A stretch of 22,553 nt of DNA from Obelidium mucronatum (taxonomy: Eukaryota > Chytridiomycota > Chytridiomycetes > Chytridiales > Chytriomycetaceae): the NCBI GenBank assembly GCA_025765595.1, contig JAIVFH010000396.1, positions 1 through 22,553 on the forward strand, in the 5' to 3' direction. A program made the translations under genes and the position numbers. The notes beneath the pieces were generated by a model that saw only the letters and a list, made by a program, of their open reading frames with translations, was not told the origin of the DNA and did not search any database. This document shows, piece by piece, positions 1 to 10,910 of the stretch; position 1 is the first letter of the stretch, and each line of letters opens with the position of its first letter.

Positions 1-3000
1 GTAGAGTATCCCCTGTAGTATTCGCAGTTGATTCCCGCCCACATTCCGATTCCCTCTTGCCACTTCACTTCGACTTTAGTAGCTAACCATTTCCAGAATT
101 CTAGGGTGTCTTCCTTAAATTCACAACCAAGTTTTCCATCGTCGGAGTGCCAAAGAGTGTACATGATTCCGCCTGTCTTTTTCGACGTGGCTTTGAAAAG
201 GCATGGCGAGCCGGGGCATTCTTCGAATCCGTACTCGGCAAGGAACTCGTTTCTCAGACACTCCCATAGGTAAGCCCCCTGTTTGAGGCCGTAAATTCCT
301 TTTAAGGCTAATAACACTTTTCCTTTGTCCTCTTCTCCTAGTTGCATTCCTTGCGGGATTCTGATGTGGATTACTTTGTCGATGTCCGAGTTGTGGTAAG
401 CACCTTTTACATCCCCTTTCGACATGTGGAGACCGAGATGCGTGCATATTGCTTGGAATATTTTGCTGATTCGTGGTACGGGGTTGAGGCAAATACTTTG
501 TCATATTCGCTGGAGTGTTGCTTGGAGCCGTTGATGACCAGACGCGCCTTCTTCTTCTTCGATCCTGTACTTTCGTCGACTTTGATTTTTAATACCCAGA
601 TTGTATTTAATAGGTGCTGTCCTGCTTCTGCTTAGACAAGTTTCCAAGATGCCTTCTCCGTGAATTGGTCCAGTTCCTCGTTGATGGCCGCCACCCACTC
701 TTTGTCCTTCAACGCTTCTTTGATGTTCTTTGGTCCATCAATGGTTCCAAATGCCAGGCCTCTTTTCAAGGCGATGAAAGCTAGGAATGTTGGTTCGTGG
801 ATCATGTATCCGGTGTTGTCGTCAAGTCTCGCAAGTCCGGCAAAGAGGGCAAGCCGGTTTGGTGGTTTTGATTCTCTGGGAGACCGCCTTGGTGGAGTTT
901 GAGGTGTTGGTGGTGGAGATGGTGTGCTGCTGGAGTCGAGGGGTGGCAGGGATGTGGTGCTTGGTGCGTCGCTGCAAATAGAGGATGTTTCTGACATGTC
1001 TTCGTCTTGGGGTTCGTAGTTGGATCTTGAGTCTTCCTGGTGAGTTTCCGTGTCCATGGCTTGGATGTCCATTCCGTTGCCCTGGATAATGTTTTCCAGC
1101 TCCGCTACACTTCTCTCAACTTCCATCCCGTCAATTTCTTCTTCGATCTTTTCCTTTTTTTGTACAGTTTCCTTTGCGTTGACAAAGTCTTCGTCTTCAT
1201 CCCATCCTTCTTTATCGTGGTGATTGTTGTATTGAGTTAACTGAATCTTTTCCATAGATGTCTTCGGGTTTTGGACATCGAATTGGTTCTCGACAAAGAA
1301 GACGTCTCTGCTAATAACCGTGCTGTTGTCGTCAAAAAGAATTCTGTATCCCCGTTGCGTGTTTGTCTGCCCATCAGGATAGGCATAGGAGATGAAACGT
1401 CCCCTCCTTGCTCTGTCTTGGGTCTTTCCGTTTCCTGGAATGAAAGGGTAGGCTAAGCATCCGGGGACTCGGAGATCTGATACTGTGGGCTTGCGTTTGA
1501 AGGTCATTTCGTACGGGGTGAGTGGCATTGAAGAATGTTTTGATCTGTTCCAAACATGACATTTGCATTCCAGGAGATCCGGCCATAAATCCCTTGGCAT
1601 TTTGGTTTCAGATAGAGTCGCCCTGACTCCGTCCATTGCGGTTCGGAACCATCCATCAATTTCCCCGTGTTGGTTGTGCGCGCCGGTTGATGTTGTGATG
1701 AGCCGAATTCCGGCCTCATGACAGGCGTCCTTCAATGTGGATCCCGTAAAGTTACTACCTTGGTCAGAATATATTTCTTGCAGTTTTTCGCCGGTGGTTC
1801 TTTCTAACATGTCTTTTACCCATAGGATAATACTGGTAGCTTCCTCCATTTTCATGGAGAAAAGTTTGAACATCAGTCTCAGTTGGGTTCGGTGAACGTT
1901 CACTCCGAGATAGCCTATGACCCCGCCTCTCCCTAGTCTTGTCATACCGTCTTCCCCTTTTCCTGGGAAACCTACGTCCATAGATATTTGTGAGAGTATA
2001 TTCCCGTCTCTTGGTTTCTTTTTGTTGTATGGTTGCTGATGACTTTTTCCTAGGACGCAGTCCTCGCAAAAGAAGTCCTTGATGGTTTTCGGACCGTCAA
2101 TTTTAAGCCCGTGAACCACTTTCGAAGTTTCGATTATTTGGTCTGGAGGCGCGTGCATGAATCTTGAGTGCCACAATTGGATGCTCTTCTCGCTGGGGAT
2201 TCCTTTTCCAATGAAGGCTGTTGCTAGTAGGGCATGATCCGCGGGTATTGTATTGATTTTCCAGGTTCCGTCTTCTTCGTCTACACTCTTTAGTGTTTTG
2301 TGCGGACCTGACAAATCCAGGCGGCCGATTGCTACTTTCTTGTCGACGTGGTTGAACCAGACGTCGTAGCCCTTTTTTAAAAGGTCGACGACTGCAATGA
2401 GAGTTGCTGGTGCTTCAGGTACTAGCTGGACTTGGTCAACCTCAAACTCGCCGAAGTTCATTGACCCTTGGATTCCGGCACTTTGGATATTATTTCCCGA
2501 TGCCGTTTCATATGCTATTGTTGGTCCAACTATCTGGTTTGATAGCTGATTTACGTCACCCGTCATCGATTTGCTGCAAGCTGAGTCAAGGTATGCTGGG
2601 GACTTGTTTTTGGAAACTGGAGCAGAGATGTAAGCGGACATCGTAGCTTTCGCCACCTTTATTTCGGCCCCGTTCAACACCTTCCCATCCTTTTCCTTCA
2701 CTAACTTTTCAACATCCAGGCTTGTGAACGGCTTCTCCAATATGATTATGGCGTAAGTTCCGCCTGATTTCTTGGATACTGCTACGAAGGAATCTTCAGC
2801 CAGTTTTGTTGGTTTGAAGAATTCGGCGACTTGTTGAATTGACGTCCCGCCAGCCAATTTTGTCATCACAAGTTGAGCTGGTTTTCTGTCTGATGGGACC
2901 GGTCGCGGTTGTCGAGGTTTGTCGTTTCCTTCGAGTCTGGCAGCCATTGCTTTTACTAACTCCATCATTGCCGTCATGTTGGGGTCGGTTTGTTGGGTCG

Positions 3001-3778
3001 CCGCGGCTGCTATGGCTTGGACTGGTTGCGCGAGTTTTTCCTCTTCCCTGGCAGCGATAACCGAAAGAACACTTGCGAAGGCCTTGTAGTCGTCTGGAGG
3101 ACATCCGGTGAGTTGAGTTCTCATGTTGTCCCTTTGTCCATGGTCTTCAATGCGTTAAACTAGGGTGTAACCGCATTCCTTGTTCCAACTTTCATCATCG
3201 GGTTGGCCTAGTTCTTGTGCCTTGAGCTTCAGAAGGTTGAATCTGGTGAACCATTGGTACTTGGATTCGTGAGAGTGTTTCTTGGCTGTGGAAACGTCTC
3301 TTCTCGCCTTGGAAAGAGCTTGGCCAGGGTTGAATGCTATGGTAGCTGCAAGGGCATCGAATCTTGCTTTGATTGACCCAGTGGCGGAGTTGTAAGAAGC
3401 AAGCAGCGTGGCATCAAGGTGAGGAGTGACAATTTCGTTTATCTTTGATGACACTTCATTCCAGGTCGAGAATGCTTCGAAGTATTTGTCTTCGTTGAAA
3501 CTGTTGTCGGTATTGAAAATTGGGTCATCTTCCGAAGGCTCAGGGATTTCATAAACAATGAAGTCTGAGTAAAGACGGACTGTCTTTGTGGATTGAAATT
3601 CTGCTCCGCTGTTGTCGAAGGAGATAATTGTTGGTTTGTAGTAGTATGCTTTTTAAAGCTTGTTCTTGTTAACTGCTGATCTCACGCTTGCAAGCCAGGA
3701 GATTGAATGGTGGCTCTTGTTCTGGGTTGTAAGTGGCTCAAAACTCTGCCCTCTCTTGAGGGTGTATGTCGTGGCCAT
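1..3778 (-). pseudogene. Gag-Pol of second copy, 5' part, frameshifted
   Basis: Same frame as the complete copy, starting at ATG 3778. The TAA codons recur at 3653-3655, 3155-3157 and 632-634. The 830-residue protease/integrase segment (632-3124) appears identical to that of the other copy. A one-base deletion in a T run (461-464) shifts the frame just before the first reverse-transcriptase aspartate, and T at 516 changes a Leu to His. A homopolymer consensus error could explain the deletion, since other homopolymer-linked frame switches occur in this window. The frame leaves the window at base 1. Confidence 0.85.
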
Positions 3779-3802
3779 AGTTTTCTCTTTTCGTTTTTTC
3801 TT

Positions 3803-3833
3803 GTAGCTCAATGGAGGGTTAAGACTCCTAATC
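3803..3833 (-). promoter_or_regulatory. Primer-binding site of second copy
   Basis: Identical to the half-tRNA-like site at 21451-21481 and in the same position, directly inside the 5' LTR of the second copy. Confidence 0.6.
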
Positions 3834-4068
3834 CGTGTGTTCTCTAGTACTGGTGATTTGGAACACAATGTGTTTATTTAATAAAACTCTTGACCATGAC
3901 GAATATAAAGTAAATATGTTGAAGCACACACCTGGTGATTTGGAACACAATGTGTTATCTATCCCAAATCACCAAGATTTCTGTTTTGTCCCGGTTTTCC
4001 GAAATGTTCCGAAACGCGCCGAGAGGGCATTTTCACTGTGACGCTTCCAGAACTCGTGGAAGTCCACG
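3834..4068 (-). repeat. LTR (outer 5' LTR of the insertion)
   Basis: This 235-bp LTR has its primer-binding-site side at 3833 and host DNA at 4069. The first five host bases, CGTGA, match the five bases left of the LTR at 16576. The LTR therefore closes the insertion whose other end is at 16576, although in window order it comes first. Confidence 0.95.
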
Positions 4069-4073
4069 CGTGA
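4069..4073. repeat. Target-site duplication CGTGA (other side)
   Basis: Partner of 16571-16575. It links the LTR at 3834-4068 to the same insertion as the LTR at 16576-16810. Confidence 0.9.
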
Positions 4074-4327
4074 TTCGTCTTGAGTCGAATTTGCTCGAAG
4101 GTGCTGTCCCAGCGGTATTGTCGACTCTGCCTGAGTTGAGCAAATTGGATCTTTCCCACAACCTTCTTTCTGGGAGACTTCCCAATGAATTTGGACAAGC
4201 GAATCGTTTGAAGTTTGTGGCTGTGAATGGAAATCGGCGTTTTGATTTCTCGCCACTCGTTGCTCCAACCAACAAGAATATTGAGATTCAAAAAAAGTGT
4301 CCTCCAAATTGCCCCGATTGCCTTTAA
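4074..4327 (+). pseudogene. F-box/LRR protein, 3' half
   Basis: Open in the frame that follows from codon 16575/4074-4075. It carries two more repeats (NLLEGAVP, NLLSGRLP) and a Cys/Pro-rich tail ending CPPNCPDCL before TAA at 4325-4327. It has no start codon of its own in frame after the LTR. AATAAA at 4474 supports a real 3' end. It is displaced from its 5' half by the retrotransposon insertion and by the circular permutation of the contig. Confidence 0.8.
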
Positions 4328-4402
4328 CTGTTTATTATTTCGAAGGAGTGGTCCGATTGCCGTTAGCTGTTTATCTTCTTGTTATTCTTTCGAAGGAGCG
4401 GG
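4314..4402 (+). repeat. Imperfect tandem duplication across the LRR stop codon
   Basis: Two units begin CCGATTGCC and end TTCGAAGGAG(T/C)GG (4314-4352 and 4353-4402). The first contains the TAA stop as TTTAACTG; the second reads GTTAGCTG with an extra C/T-rich insert. The second lies in the 3' UTR. Confidence 0.7.
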
Positions 4403-4473
4403 TTATTTCTTTCAAAATACATGTTGTTACTGTGGTTTCATTGTCTTTGTAGTTGTGAGTGAGCGAAGTGTGG

Positions 4474-4479
4474 AATAAA
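4474..4479 (+). terminator. Poly(A) signal of F-box/LRR gene
   Basis: AATAAA lies about 150 nt after the LRR stop codon, in a T-rich 3' region. Confidence 0.5.
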
Positions 4480-5334
4480 GAGTTTGCACTTTCGAATATG
4501 CATAACATACAATGAAGTGGAATACATACTTTGTGTCTGCGAGATCCTGGTTTGGTATTCCTCCTTCATCACAAGAAAAGCGAGTCCCAAAATAAATCAA
4601 AATCACGCTTCTCACAATCGAATTGGACTACTTTGACCCTGCCCACAACGAAAATAATATTTTCCACCGGCCATCTAAATCGCAAGATCCTTTTTAAACT
4701 CGACAAGCACCAAACCGTCTTTTCTTCGAGTTCCGTCCGAGAAATTTGTCAGAAAAAAAAACCTCAAAACAAAGTTCCTCCTCCTCCAAAACAACCAACT
4801 TCCCCCCAAGTCCCTAGCCCGCCTTCGTCTTGGACGTGACTCATTGATCACGATAGCGCCTTTCGAACAGCCACTCTGCCTTTAATCGGTAGGTTCTTCG
4901 TTCAGTTTCATGATCAAACCTGTCGCGTCTCCTCTCAACACAACCCAACTCTGCCACACCCAAACAGGCGCCAAATTTCATTATTTCGCGTAAGAAACGC
5001 GTTCTTCTTTTTAGGGACCCGAACTGTGAGCTTCCCTCGATGGTGCGATCATTGTTGACTTTCCCATTAACATCATCCGCTCTTTTAGATTCACGAGCTT
5101 CAACACCGACTCCTCATGAAAAGCGCCGAACAATAGATATAGTAGCGCTGTAACGTGTGAGTTCTCTGTATAAGCGACTTCTCTCCGCCTGACATTATTT
5201 CTATTTTCGTAGCATTAGAAAAGCTTGCCTGGAAGACCTCATGCTACAATCCTTTGGATTCTTTGTATAATGTTCCTTATTTTCGTGTTTGCGATTTTTA
5301 TTTCATGGTTTGTTGTTATTTTATTTCTTCGTCT

Positions 5335-5376
<42 letters not shown>

Positions 5377-5698
5377 CGGCTCATTTCGGAATTATCATTC
5401 TCACTGACATAACAACTCCTTAGGTTCTATGATCCGACTCCACTTAAATAAATGGGTTGTATTTAATAATTACGCATTCTCTCCCGCTCTGTACCCCAGT
5501 GTTCCCGATTTCCAGGTGCATGCGTCCCAACTTTCTCCAGGAGCTTCGTCCCAGCCAAACCTAACCATACTGGTCAAACCGATCTGCGACGGCAAACTTT
5601 ATGTTCCGCTACTGTCTTTTTTATTTCTTTTTACCATTCAATTCCTTCAACTATTGGAAAACCAAAAAAATAATTTGGCTTTCGGGAGGGGCCTTTAG
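4480..5698. other. AT-rich region, no gene I can support
   Basis: No long natural-looking frame. ORFs here are short and low complexity. The one at 5225 is hydrophobic mainly because the DNA is T-rich and ends in poly(T). A 37-codon frame at 5041 (MVRSLLTFPL...) and Pro/Ser-rich stretches at 5510-5590 could be small exons upstream of the duplicated exon cluster. The base before the intron at 5699 would close a short frame from ATG 5601 with fitting phase, but I cannot build a convincing model. Confidence 0.5.
5336..5376. repeat. 41-nt poly(T) tract
   Basis: An uninterrupted run of about 41 T. On the minus strand it is a poly(A) tail-like tract, as left by a retroposed transcript or SINE whose body would lie at higher coordinates. 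I found no flanking duplication. Length in such a run is unreliable. Confidence 0.8.
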
Positions 5699-7306
5699 GT
5701 ACGTGATAAACTTCCTCTACATATTTTGTTTTCATTTAATGTGTACTAATACTTAAGCATATACCGAGTTCTTGATAGGATCAAGACTATGGGACTTGGC
5801 GGCTCCTGAACTCCATGGCTGTCTGTGCTGGTGCTGCAGTGATGAGTTTCCAAGCCGTTTCGGGGGCTGAAGAGGTTAGCAGTTTAAAAGGGGCGATTCG
5901 TTTCCCCTACGAGCGCTCTCACGGTTTTCAAGACTCATTGTGGTGCCCGCTCAGACAGTGTGTTGCAGTGTGCTCCCAAAGGTAACCATCGCTTCTTGAC
6001 TATTTAATACTCCCTTTGCATTCTAAAACCGTGTCTTTTATTGTCAACAGAATACACACGGCAACCCATGGAATCCATAGCTCTTTGGGTCTTCGCTGCA
6101 ATGATGAGTTTCCAAGCCGTTTCGGGGGCTGAAGAGGTTAGCAGTTTAAAAGGGGCGATTTATTTCCCCTACGAGCGCTCTCACGGTTTTCAAAACTCAT
6201 TGTGGTGTGGACTCCAAGATGCTGGCTATGAGGGGGGTCTTTGTGGGCAAGTCCCCAGGTATGTCTTACTTTCTTTGTTACTTGCTCCATACTAACTCCT
6301 TTTTATACCGAGTATTTATTTAATCCAGAAATCAAGACTATGGGACTTGGCGGATCCTCCATTCCATGGCTGTCTGGGCTGGTGCTGCAGTGATGAGTTT
6401 CCAAGCCGTTTCGGGGGCTGAAGAGGTTAGCAGTTTAAAAGGGGCGATTTATTTCCCCTACGAGCGCTCTCACGGTTTTCAAAACTCATTGTGGTGTGGA
6501 CTCCAAGATGCTGGCTATGAGGGGGGTCTTTGTGGGCAAGTCCCCAGGTATGTCTTACTTTCTTTGTTACTTGCTCCATACTAACTCCTTTTTATACCGA
6601 GTATTTATTTAATCCAGAAATCAAGACTATGGGACTTGGCGGATCCTCCATTCCATGGCTGTCTGGGCTGGTGCTGCAGTGATGAGTTTCCAAGCCGTTT
6701 CGGGGGCTGAAGAGGTTAGCAGTTTAAAAGGGGCGATTCGTTTCCCCTACGAGCGCTCTCACGGTTTTCAAGACTCATTGTGGTGCCCGCTCAGACAGTG
6801 TGTTGCAGTGTGCTCCCAAAGGTAACCATCGCTTCTTGACTATTTAATACTCCCTTTGCATTCTAAAACCGTGTCTTTTATTGTCAACAGAATACACACG
6901 GCAACCCATGGAATCCATAGCTCTTTGGGTCTTCGCTGCAATGATGAGTTTCCAAGCCGTTTCGGGGGCTGAAGAGGTTAGCAGTTTAAAAGGGGCGATT
7001 TATTTCCCCTACGAGCGCTCTCATGGTTTTCAAAACTCATTGTGGTGTGGAATCCAAGATGCTGGCTTTGAGGGGGGTCTTTGTGGGCAATTCCCGAAAG
7101 GATTGCGAGGTGCAACCTTACGACGCTGGGACGCTCGATGGGGGTGCAACTCCCTCTCCCTGGCGTGGTGGAGAACCCTGTTCCGCAGGAGGCGTTTCCT
7201 GCCTTACAAGGTTCAGGGATGTCCATTAATGAGCATTCACTCTGAGTTGTATATTCTGAATAGGAAGGCATGCCTTCGCCATGCAGTCTACATCGACATA
7301 AATTAA
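5699..7306 (+). CDS. Putative multi-exon gene made of the duplicated units
   Basis: The intron at 5699-5778 (GTACGT to GATAG, TACTAAT inside) precedes the first unit. One frame is open through all five units and reads MSFQAVSGAEEVSSL, YFPYERSHGFQNSLW and GLCGQVPR. Phases fit at the unit 2-3 and 3-4 joints but not at 1-2 or 4-5, where another frame fits. The last unit runs without an intron to TAA at 7304 in that frame, or to TAA at 7227 in a frame with a more natural Gly/Pro/Cys-rich tail (GGEPCSAGGVSC). I do not recognise the family. It may be a decaying array or may have been misread; coding status is uncertain. Confidence 0.35.
5779..7095 (+). repeat. Five duplicated exon-like units with conserved introns
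   Basis: Units are at 5779-5981, 6051-6258, 6329-6547, 6618-6821 and 6891-7095. All share a core reading MSFQAVSGAEEVSSLKGAI in one frame. Units 1-2 and 4-5 are copies 840 bp apart (5781 matches 6621, 6051 matches 6891). Units 2 and 3 share their second half and an identical 70-bp intron. Spacers of 69-70 bp start GTAACC or GTATGT and end CAACAG or AATCCAG, with CATACTAACTCC as a likely branch site. High identity including introns points to recent tandem duplication. Confidence 0.85.
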
Positions 7307-7405
7307 AAACATATCTAAAATATTCATGTTTCTTCGTCATTCATCAAAAACAAAACCTCCCCAACTTTCGGCCAAACATCATGCGAAACACCAGCAATCG
7401 CACCA

Positions 7406-8714
7406 CTAATCCCATCGCAACAAAAACACTTTCGAACGGCTTGACAACTCTCCGAGCGTCATCCCCTCCTCTCTGTAGTCCTTTAACAAATATCCGACTG
7501 TCCTCAGACACTCTGGATGAAATTGCTGTTCAATGGAGGAATTGTGTGGGTAACGCAACAGACTGAGTAACAGCGGAACCAACAATGGGCAACGCGAAAA
7601 ATAATATAAACACGAAATGGCGAGTTCCCAACACACAAAATCATCCGCAATTCTATACGGAGACCATGCCCCCATGTTGAGGTACCTCTTTGATGCAAGC
7701 AGCCAAGAGCGAATCCAACTGTGCCGCATTCTGCAAACAAGTCTAGTGATATCGATCGTGAGATTGTTGAATCTTTCGAGAAACATACATGGTTTCAAGT
7801 TTTCGGCAAGGTGGTGATTGGAGGGTGTGTCTTTTGACCAGGCCGTTGCGAGTTGTGTGCCGTGCTGGCGCAAATCCGACTGTGTTTTAAGTGCGTCTGT
7901 AACAACGCTGAATATTGTTGGAGTATTCGAAGGCGTTGAAACTTGGACGTGGAGGCTAATGTGCCGTAGGCTATCCGTCGTACCTCCAGAATTAGCGTGG
8001 ATGCATCTTAGAAGAGCAAACTGCCGACTTTTCGAAGATACTTCCTTTTTCCTGCCCCTTCCGAACCAACACCGTCGTCGAAAAAACCATCCGCGTCATT
8101 ATCCAACCCAAATCTATCAAAAACTGAGTCGTCGTCTTCAACAGCGTCTGCATCGTCATCAACGGGTTCAAACGGAGATATCCGAAGCAGGTCCACAACC
8201 GCCTGGAAGTAACCACCGTTCTTACCCAGCCTTTGTGGTTCTCCATAGCCGCCGCACTCAAATTCCGTAAAACAGTCAATATCGAACGAGTCTTTCCAAA
8301 TACGCTTTCCGTTTATCCGTATGGCTACCAGTCAAAGTATTGATTTAAAATAAATTTGCAGCAGTGCAAGCTGAAGTTGCGAATTTGAGTTGCAGTTATG
8401 ATCGAAGAGGGATGAATTCGTCGTCCAAGGGTATACAGTTCAATTTTTCTAGTGACTTCATTGCTGTTTTGAGCAAATTAATGGCCGTGTATCCAAGTGG
8501 GGGAAAGTCGGGGAATCCGAGAATCACGTCCTTGTCATTCGACAAGACTGTAAACACGTTCAAAGAATATGCAATCTCAATCGGTGAAGGCGATTGTAGA
8601 GACATTGCAATATTATATAAATCAACGGCACCTAGAATTTTGATTTGATGTCACACGTTAAAACCCAGCGGCCAGAAATAAAAACAAAACAAACCAAGGT
8701 TGCTTTTGCTTACT
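7406..8714 (-). CDS. ARID2/RSC9-like chromatin-remodelling subunit, C-terminal exons
   Basis: Exons on the minus strand, with introns at 8632-8713, 8325-8436, 7897-7983, 7743-7788 and 7563-7636, give matching phases and a stop TAG at 7406-7408. The exon at 8437-8631 encodes a segment with SPIEIAYSLNVFTVLSNDKD. To my recollection it follows ARID2/RSC9 of PBAF/RSC nucleosome remodellers, where a conserved helical segment of this pattern follows the ARID domain. The next exon has IRINGKRIWKDSFDID, GGYFQAVVDLLRIS and an acidic run, then RQFALLRCIHANSG. A frame switch in that exon falls at a T5 run (about 8046-8050), so it may be a consensus error. Later exons read TQSDLRQHGTQLATAWS and LRYPHNSSIEQQFHPECLRT. 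Family call is moderate; exon borders are inferred by eye. Confidence 0.5.
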
Positions 8715-10910
8715 TTCTTCGGCATAAATCTTGTCCACTTCTATATCTTGCCATACTTCTTTGTCAGCAAAACTGGATCCGTGTCAGCGATGGCTGGAGA
8801 TGCATCCAACAGGTTGTTGGATCGCCCATTGACCACTTGAGATGAAATGCCAGGACGCTGGCTGGAAGTCATAAACTCTTTCTGAATTTGCTGAAGTTGC
8901 TGATGATTCTACAGGCCAGCGAATTTGCTCTAGGCGCTGCCAAGAAATTGCTCGCAACGGGCGGAGTTTGCGGCTTGTTGGCTACATGCGATACTAAAGG
9001 CGCAACTGGTGCCATTCTCGGCCCTTGATCGCGAGACACAGCAGACCCACAGCTCATAATTGTGCCTGCTGGATTAGGGGCTGTTTCTTCCAGTTGAGGC
9101 GTTTACCAGCTCGCAGTTGGGGTTGGAGCAGGGAGTTCCACTTCAGGTCCTGGAAATCACAACTCAGCGAACAAGCAAATACGGCGTAAAAAAGAGTAAG
9201 TACCAATGATTCCTGGAGGTATGAATCGCGGATTAGTGCCTTTATAATCCTTCGCATTCCAATACAGCTCTTGGAATAATACTTTCGGAGGACACCCGGT
9301 GCAGAAGCTGGAGCCAAGCAAGCTGTTTGAATAATACTTTCGGAGGGCACCCGGTGCAGAAGCTGGAGCCAAGCAAGCTGTTTGAATAATACTTTCGGAG
9401 GGCACCCGGTGCAGAAGCTGGAGCCAATATTTGCATTCGTTCGGCAATCGCTTTCTAGGTCTGCTCTGTAGATGCCTATTCAAACCCGCAGTTAGCCCGA
9501 GGAGAATCAAATATAAAAAAATAAAAAATAAAAAAGAGTGAATGAAGCTAAAATCGCACCGTTTCAAAGCCTCCAAAATCCTATACAACGAAAAAGAGGG
9601 AATAATAATCAACGAATTTGATTAGTCTTTCGGGCACGTGTTCTTGCAACACCATTCGCGTCGCATCATCACTGATTTAAGCGAGATTCGAATGAGAATA
9701 TCTATGGTTAATGAAGGCGGCAGAGGCGCCGCAGGTTGCGGCCGAGGATTTAGCATAGGTGGTGGCGTTTGATTCAACTTTTGCATCAAGAGTTGTTGCT
9801 GCTGCTGAGCCACCTAATGAGCTGCTGTTGCCGAAGCATGGCGGCCATCGCGGCTGCATTCCAGCTGAATTCGGAATCCCTGGCTTTGCTCCACTCATGG
9901 CCGCCATCGCTTTGCTTAAAGCAAACTCTTTTGGATAATTCGTGCCACCATATTCCGCCGCTCGACATTTACTACGGCTTCTTTGGCAGCCTCTCCTGGC
10001 CCGATTCTGGCCAGCATGCGCGTTAGATTATCAATCTGGGCCAATAGGCTAGAGTGATTTTCCTTGAGCCTTTTCCGTTCGTTGCTGAACTGTTTGAGGC
10101 CATAGTTGAAGGTTTGAGTTTCATGTGTGCCTCCTGTTGGAAGAGCCAATCTTTGGGCCGATTTGGCGCCATTTCCGGGAATAGTGCAAGAGTTTAAGTT
10201 GCATGTCCTTTCGTCGTGTTAAAGAGTTACGATGCGGATTTTGATTTGTCTGCAAGCAAAGGGGTGGAAGTGGGCGGTATCGAGGGATTGGTTGGGGCAC
10301 TTTACGGAATTGGGTCTGGATTCCGAGGAATTTTCGGAGGAGTCACATTGGCGGGGTCAGGTGGCGTAGAGTCATGGAAGGCTTTTTCGAAGTCTCCGGT
10401 TTCGAACTTTCATTGCCGTGGGTCGCATCTTCCGCCTTTCGCTTCAATCAAGTTTTAACTGTGGTAGTTTCGCTGGCCATTTTGGTACTTGCGATGCTGA
10501 TATTATTATGTGACTGATGTCATTTAGCCAAGGTGGCAGTTTGACTAAACGCAACTGGATAATTATGAAAAAAAATATAACGAACCTTGGACGCGAAGGG
10601 ACAATCAAAGTTGCTGTCCAGTCCAGATAATGATGGAGCAAGAGAATCAGAACGACTCGACGCGCTGCCACCTTTCCGTTCAAAGCAAGAGCTGTTTTTT
10701 GTTCGGTTGCTGGTATTGATGGCTTTTGTTGCTGCCAAGGCATTCTTGCACGAGGGTTATGCAGAGTTGCCATTTGCGTGCAGGACTGCATTTGAGCCGC
10801 CACTAACCGCTTTTGGACCTGCATTTGAGAAAGGGTTGGCAGTTGCGTGGTATTCAGTGGTTGGACTTTTTTTGCTGCTGCTGCTGTTGAAGCAGAAGAT
10901 TGTTCTTAAT
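8715..10910 (-). pseudogene. Probable upstream part of the ARID2/RSC9-like gene, frame broken
   Basis: Natural-looking minus-strand pieces follow one another but change frame. From high to low coordinate: Gln/Ala-rich with TQLPTLSQMQVQKRLVAAQM (about 10800); Ser-rich (10580-10690); KRKAEDATHGNESSKPET then TPPDPANVTPPKIPRNPDP (10290-10440); a charged, probably coiled-coil segment with KQFSNERKRLKENHSSLLAQ (9916-10149); Gln- and Pro-rich AQQQQQLLMQKLNQTPPPML (about 9700-9810); a 55-bp tandem repeat; and QLQQIQKEFMTSSQRPGISS (about 8850). Two switches coincide with T runs at 10383-10387 and 10695-10700. Gln-rich N-terminal regions are common in such subunits. The ARID itself was not found. This could be one gene with indel errors, several exons, or a decayed gene. 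Confidence 0.35.
9275..9426. repeat. 55-bp tandem repeat, about 2.8 copies
   Basis: Units begin near 9275, 9330 and 9385 with AATACTTTCGGAGG and include CCCGGTGCAGAAGCTGGAGC. Units differ by about one base. Since 55 is not a multiple of three, each unit is read in a different frame; all three minus-strand frames stay open, giving APASAPGALRKYY and its shifted versions. Confidence 0.85.

Larger units (their letters stand above)
1..4068 (-). mobile_element. Ty1/copia retrotransposon, 5' part of second copy
   Basis: Bases 1-4068 match 17648-21716 of the complete copy almost perfectly. I saw two differences: a T run of four at 461-464 against five in the complete copy, and T at 516 against A at 18164. 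Base 1 corresponds to 17648, and the last base of the window corresponds to 17647. The missing 3' part is therefore the segment at 21717-22553. It holds the 5' LTR, gag, protease, integrase and the start of reverse transcriptase. Confidence 0.93.

Noticed and set aside
4531..4839. A 102-residue ORF after the LRR gene
   Set aside because: Its start is not ATG, its composition is Lys/Ser/Pro low complexity, and it follows the poly(A) signal with no supporting context.
5225..5407. A small membrane protein
   Set aside because: Its hydrophobicity comes from T-rich DNA and it runs into poly-Phe over the poly(T) tract.
7818..8279. A plus-strand ORF of 150 residues
   Set aside because: The minus strand over the same bases carries more natural text with consistent splice phases; the plus-strand ORF looks like its shadow.
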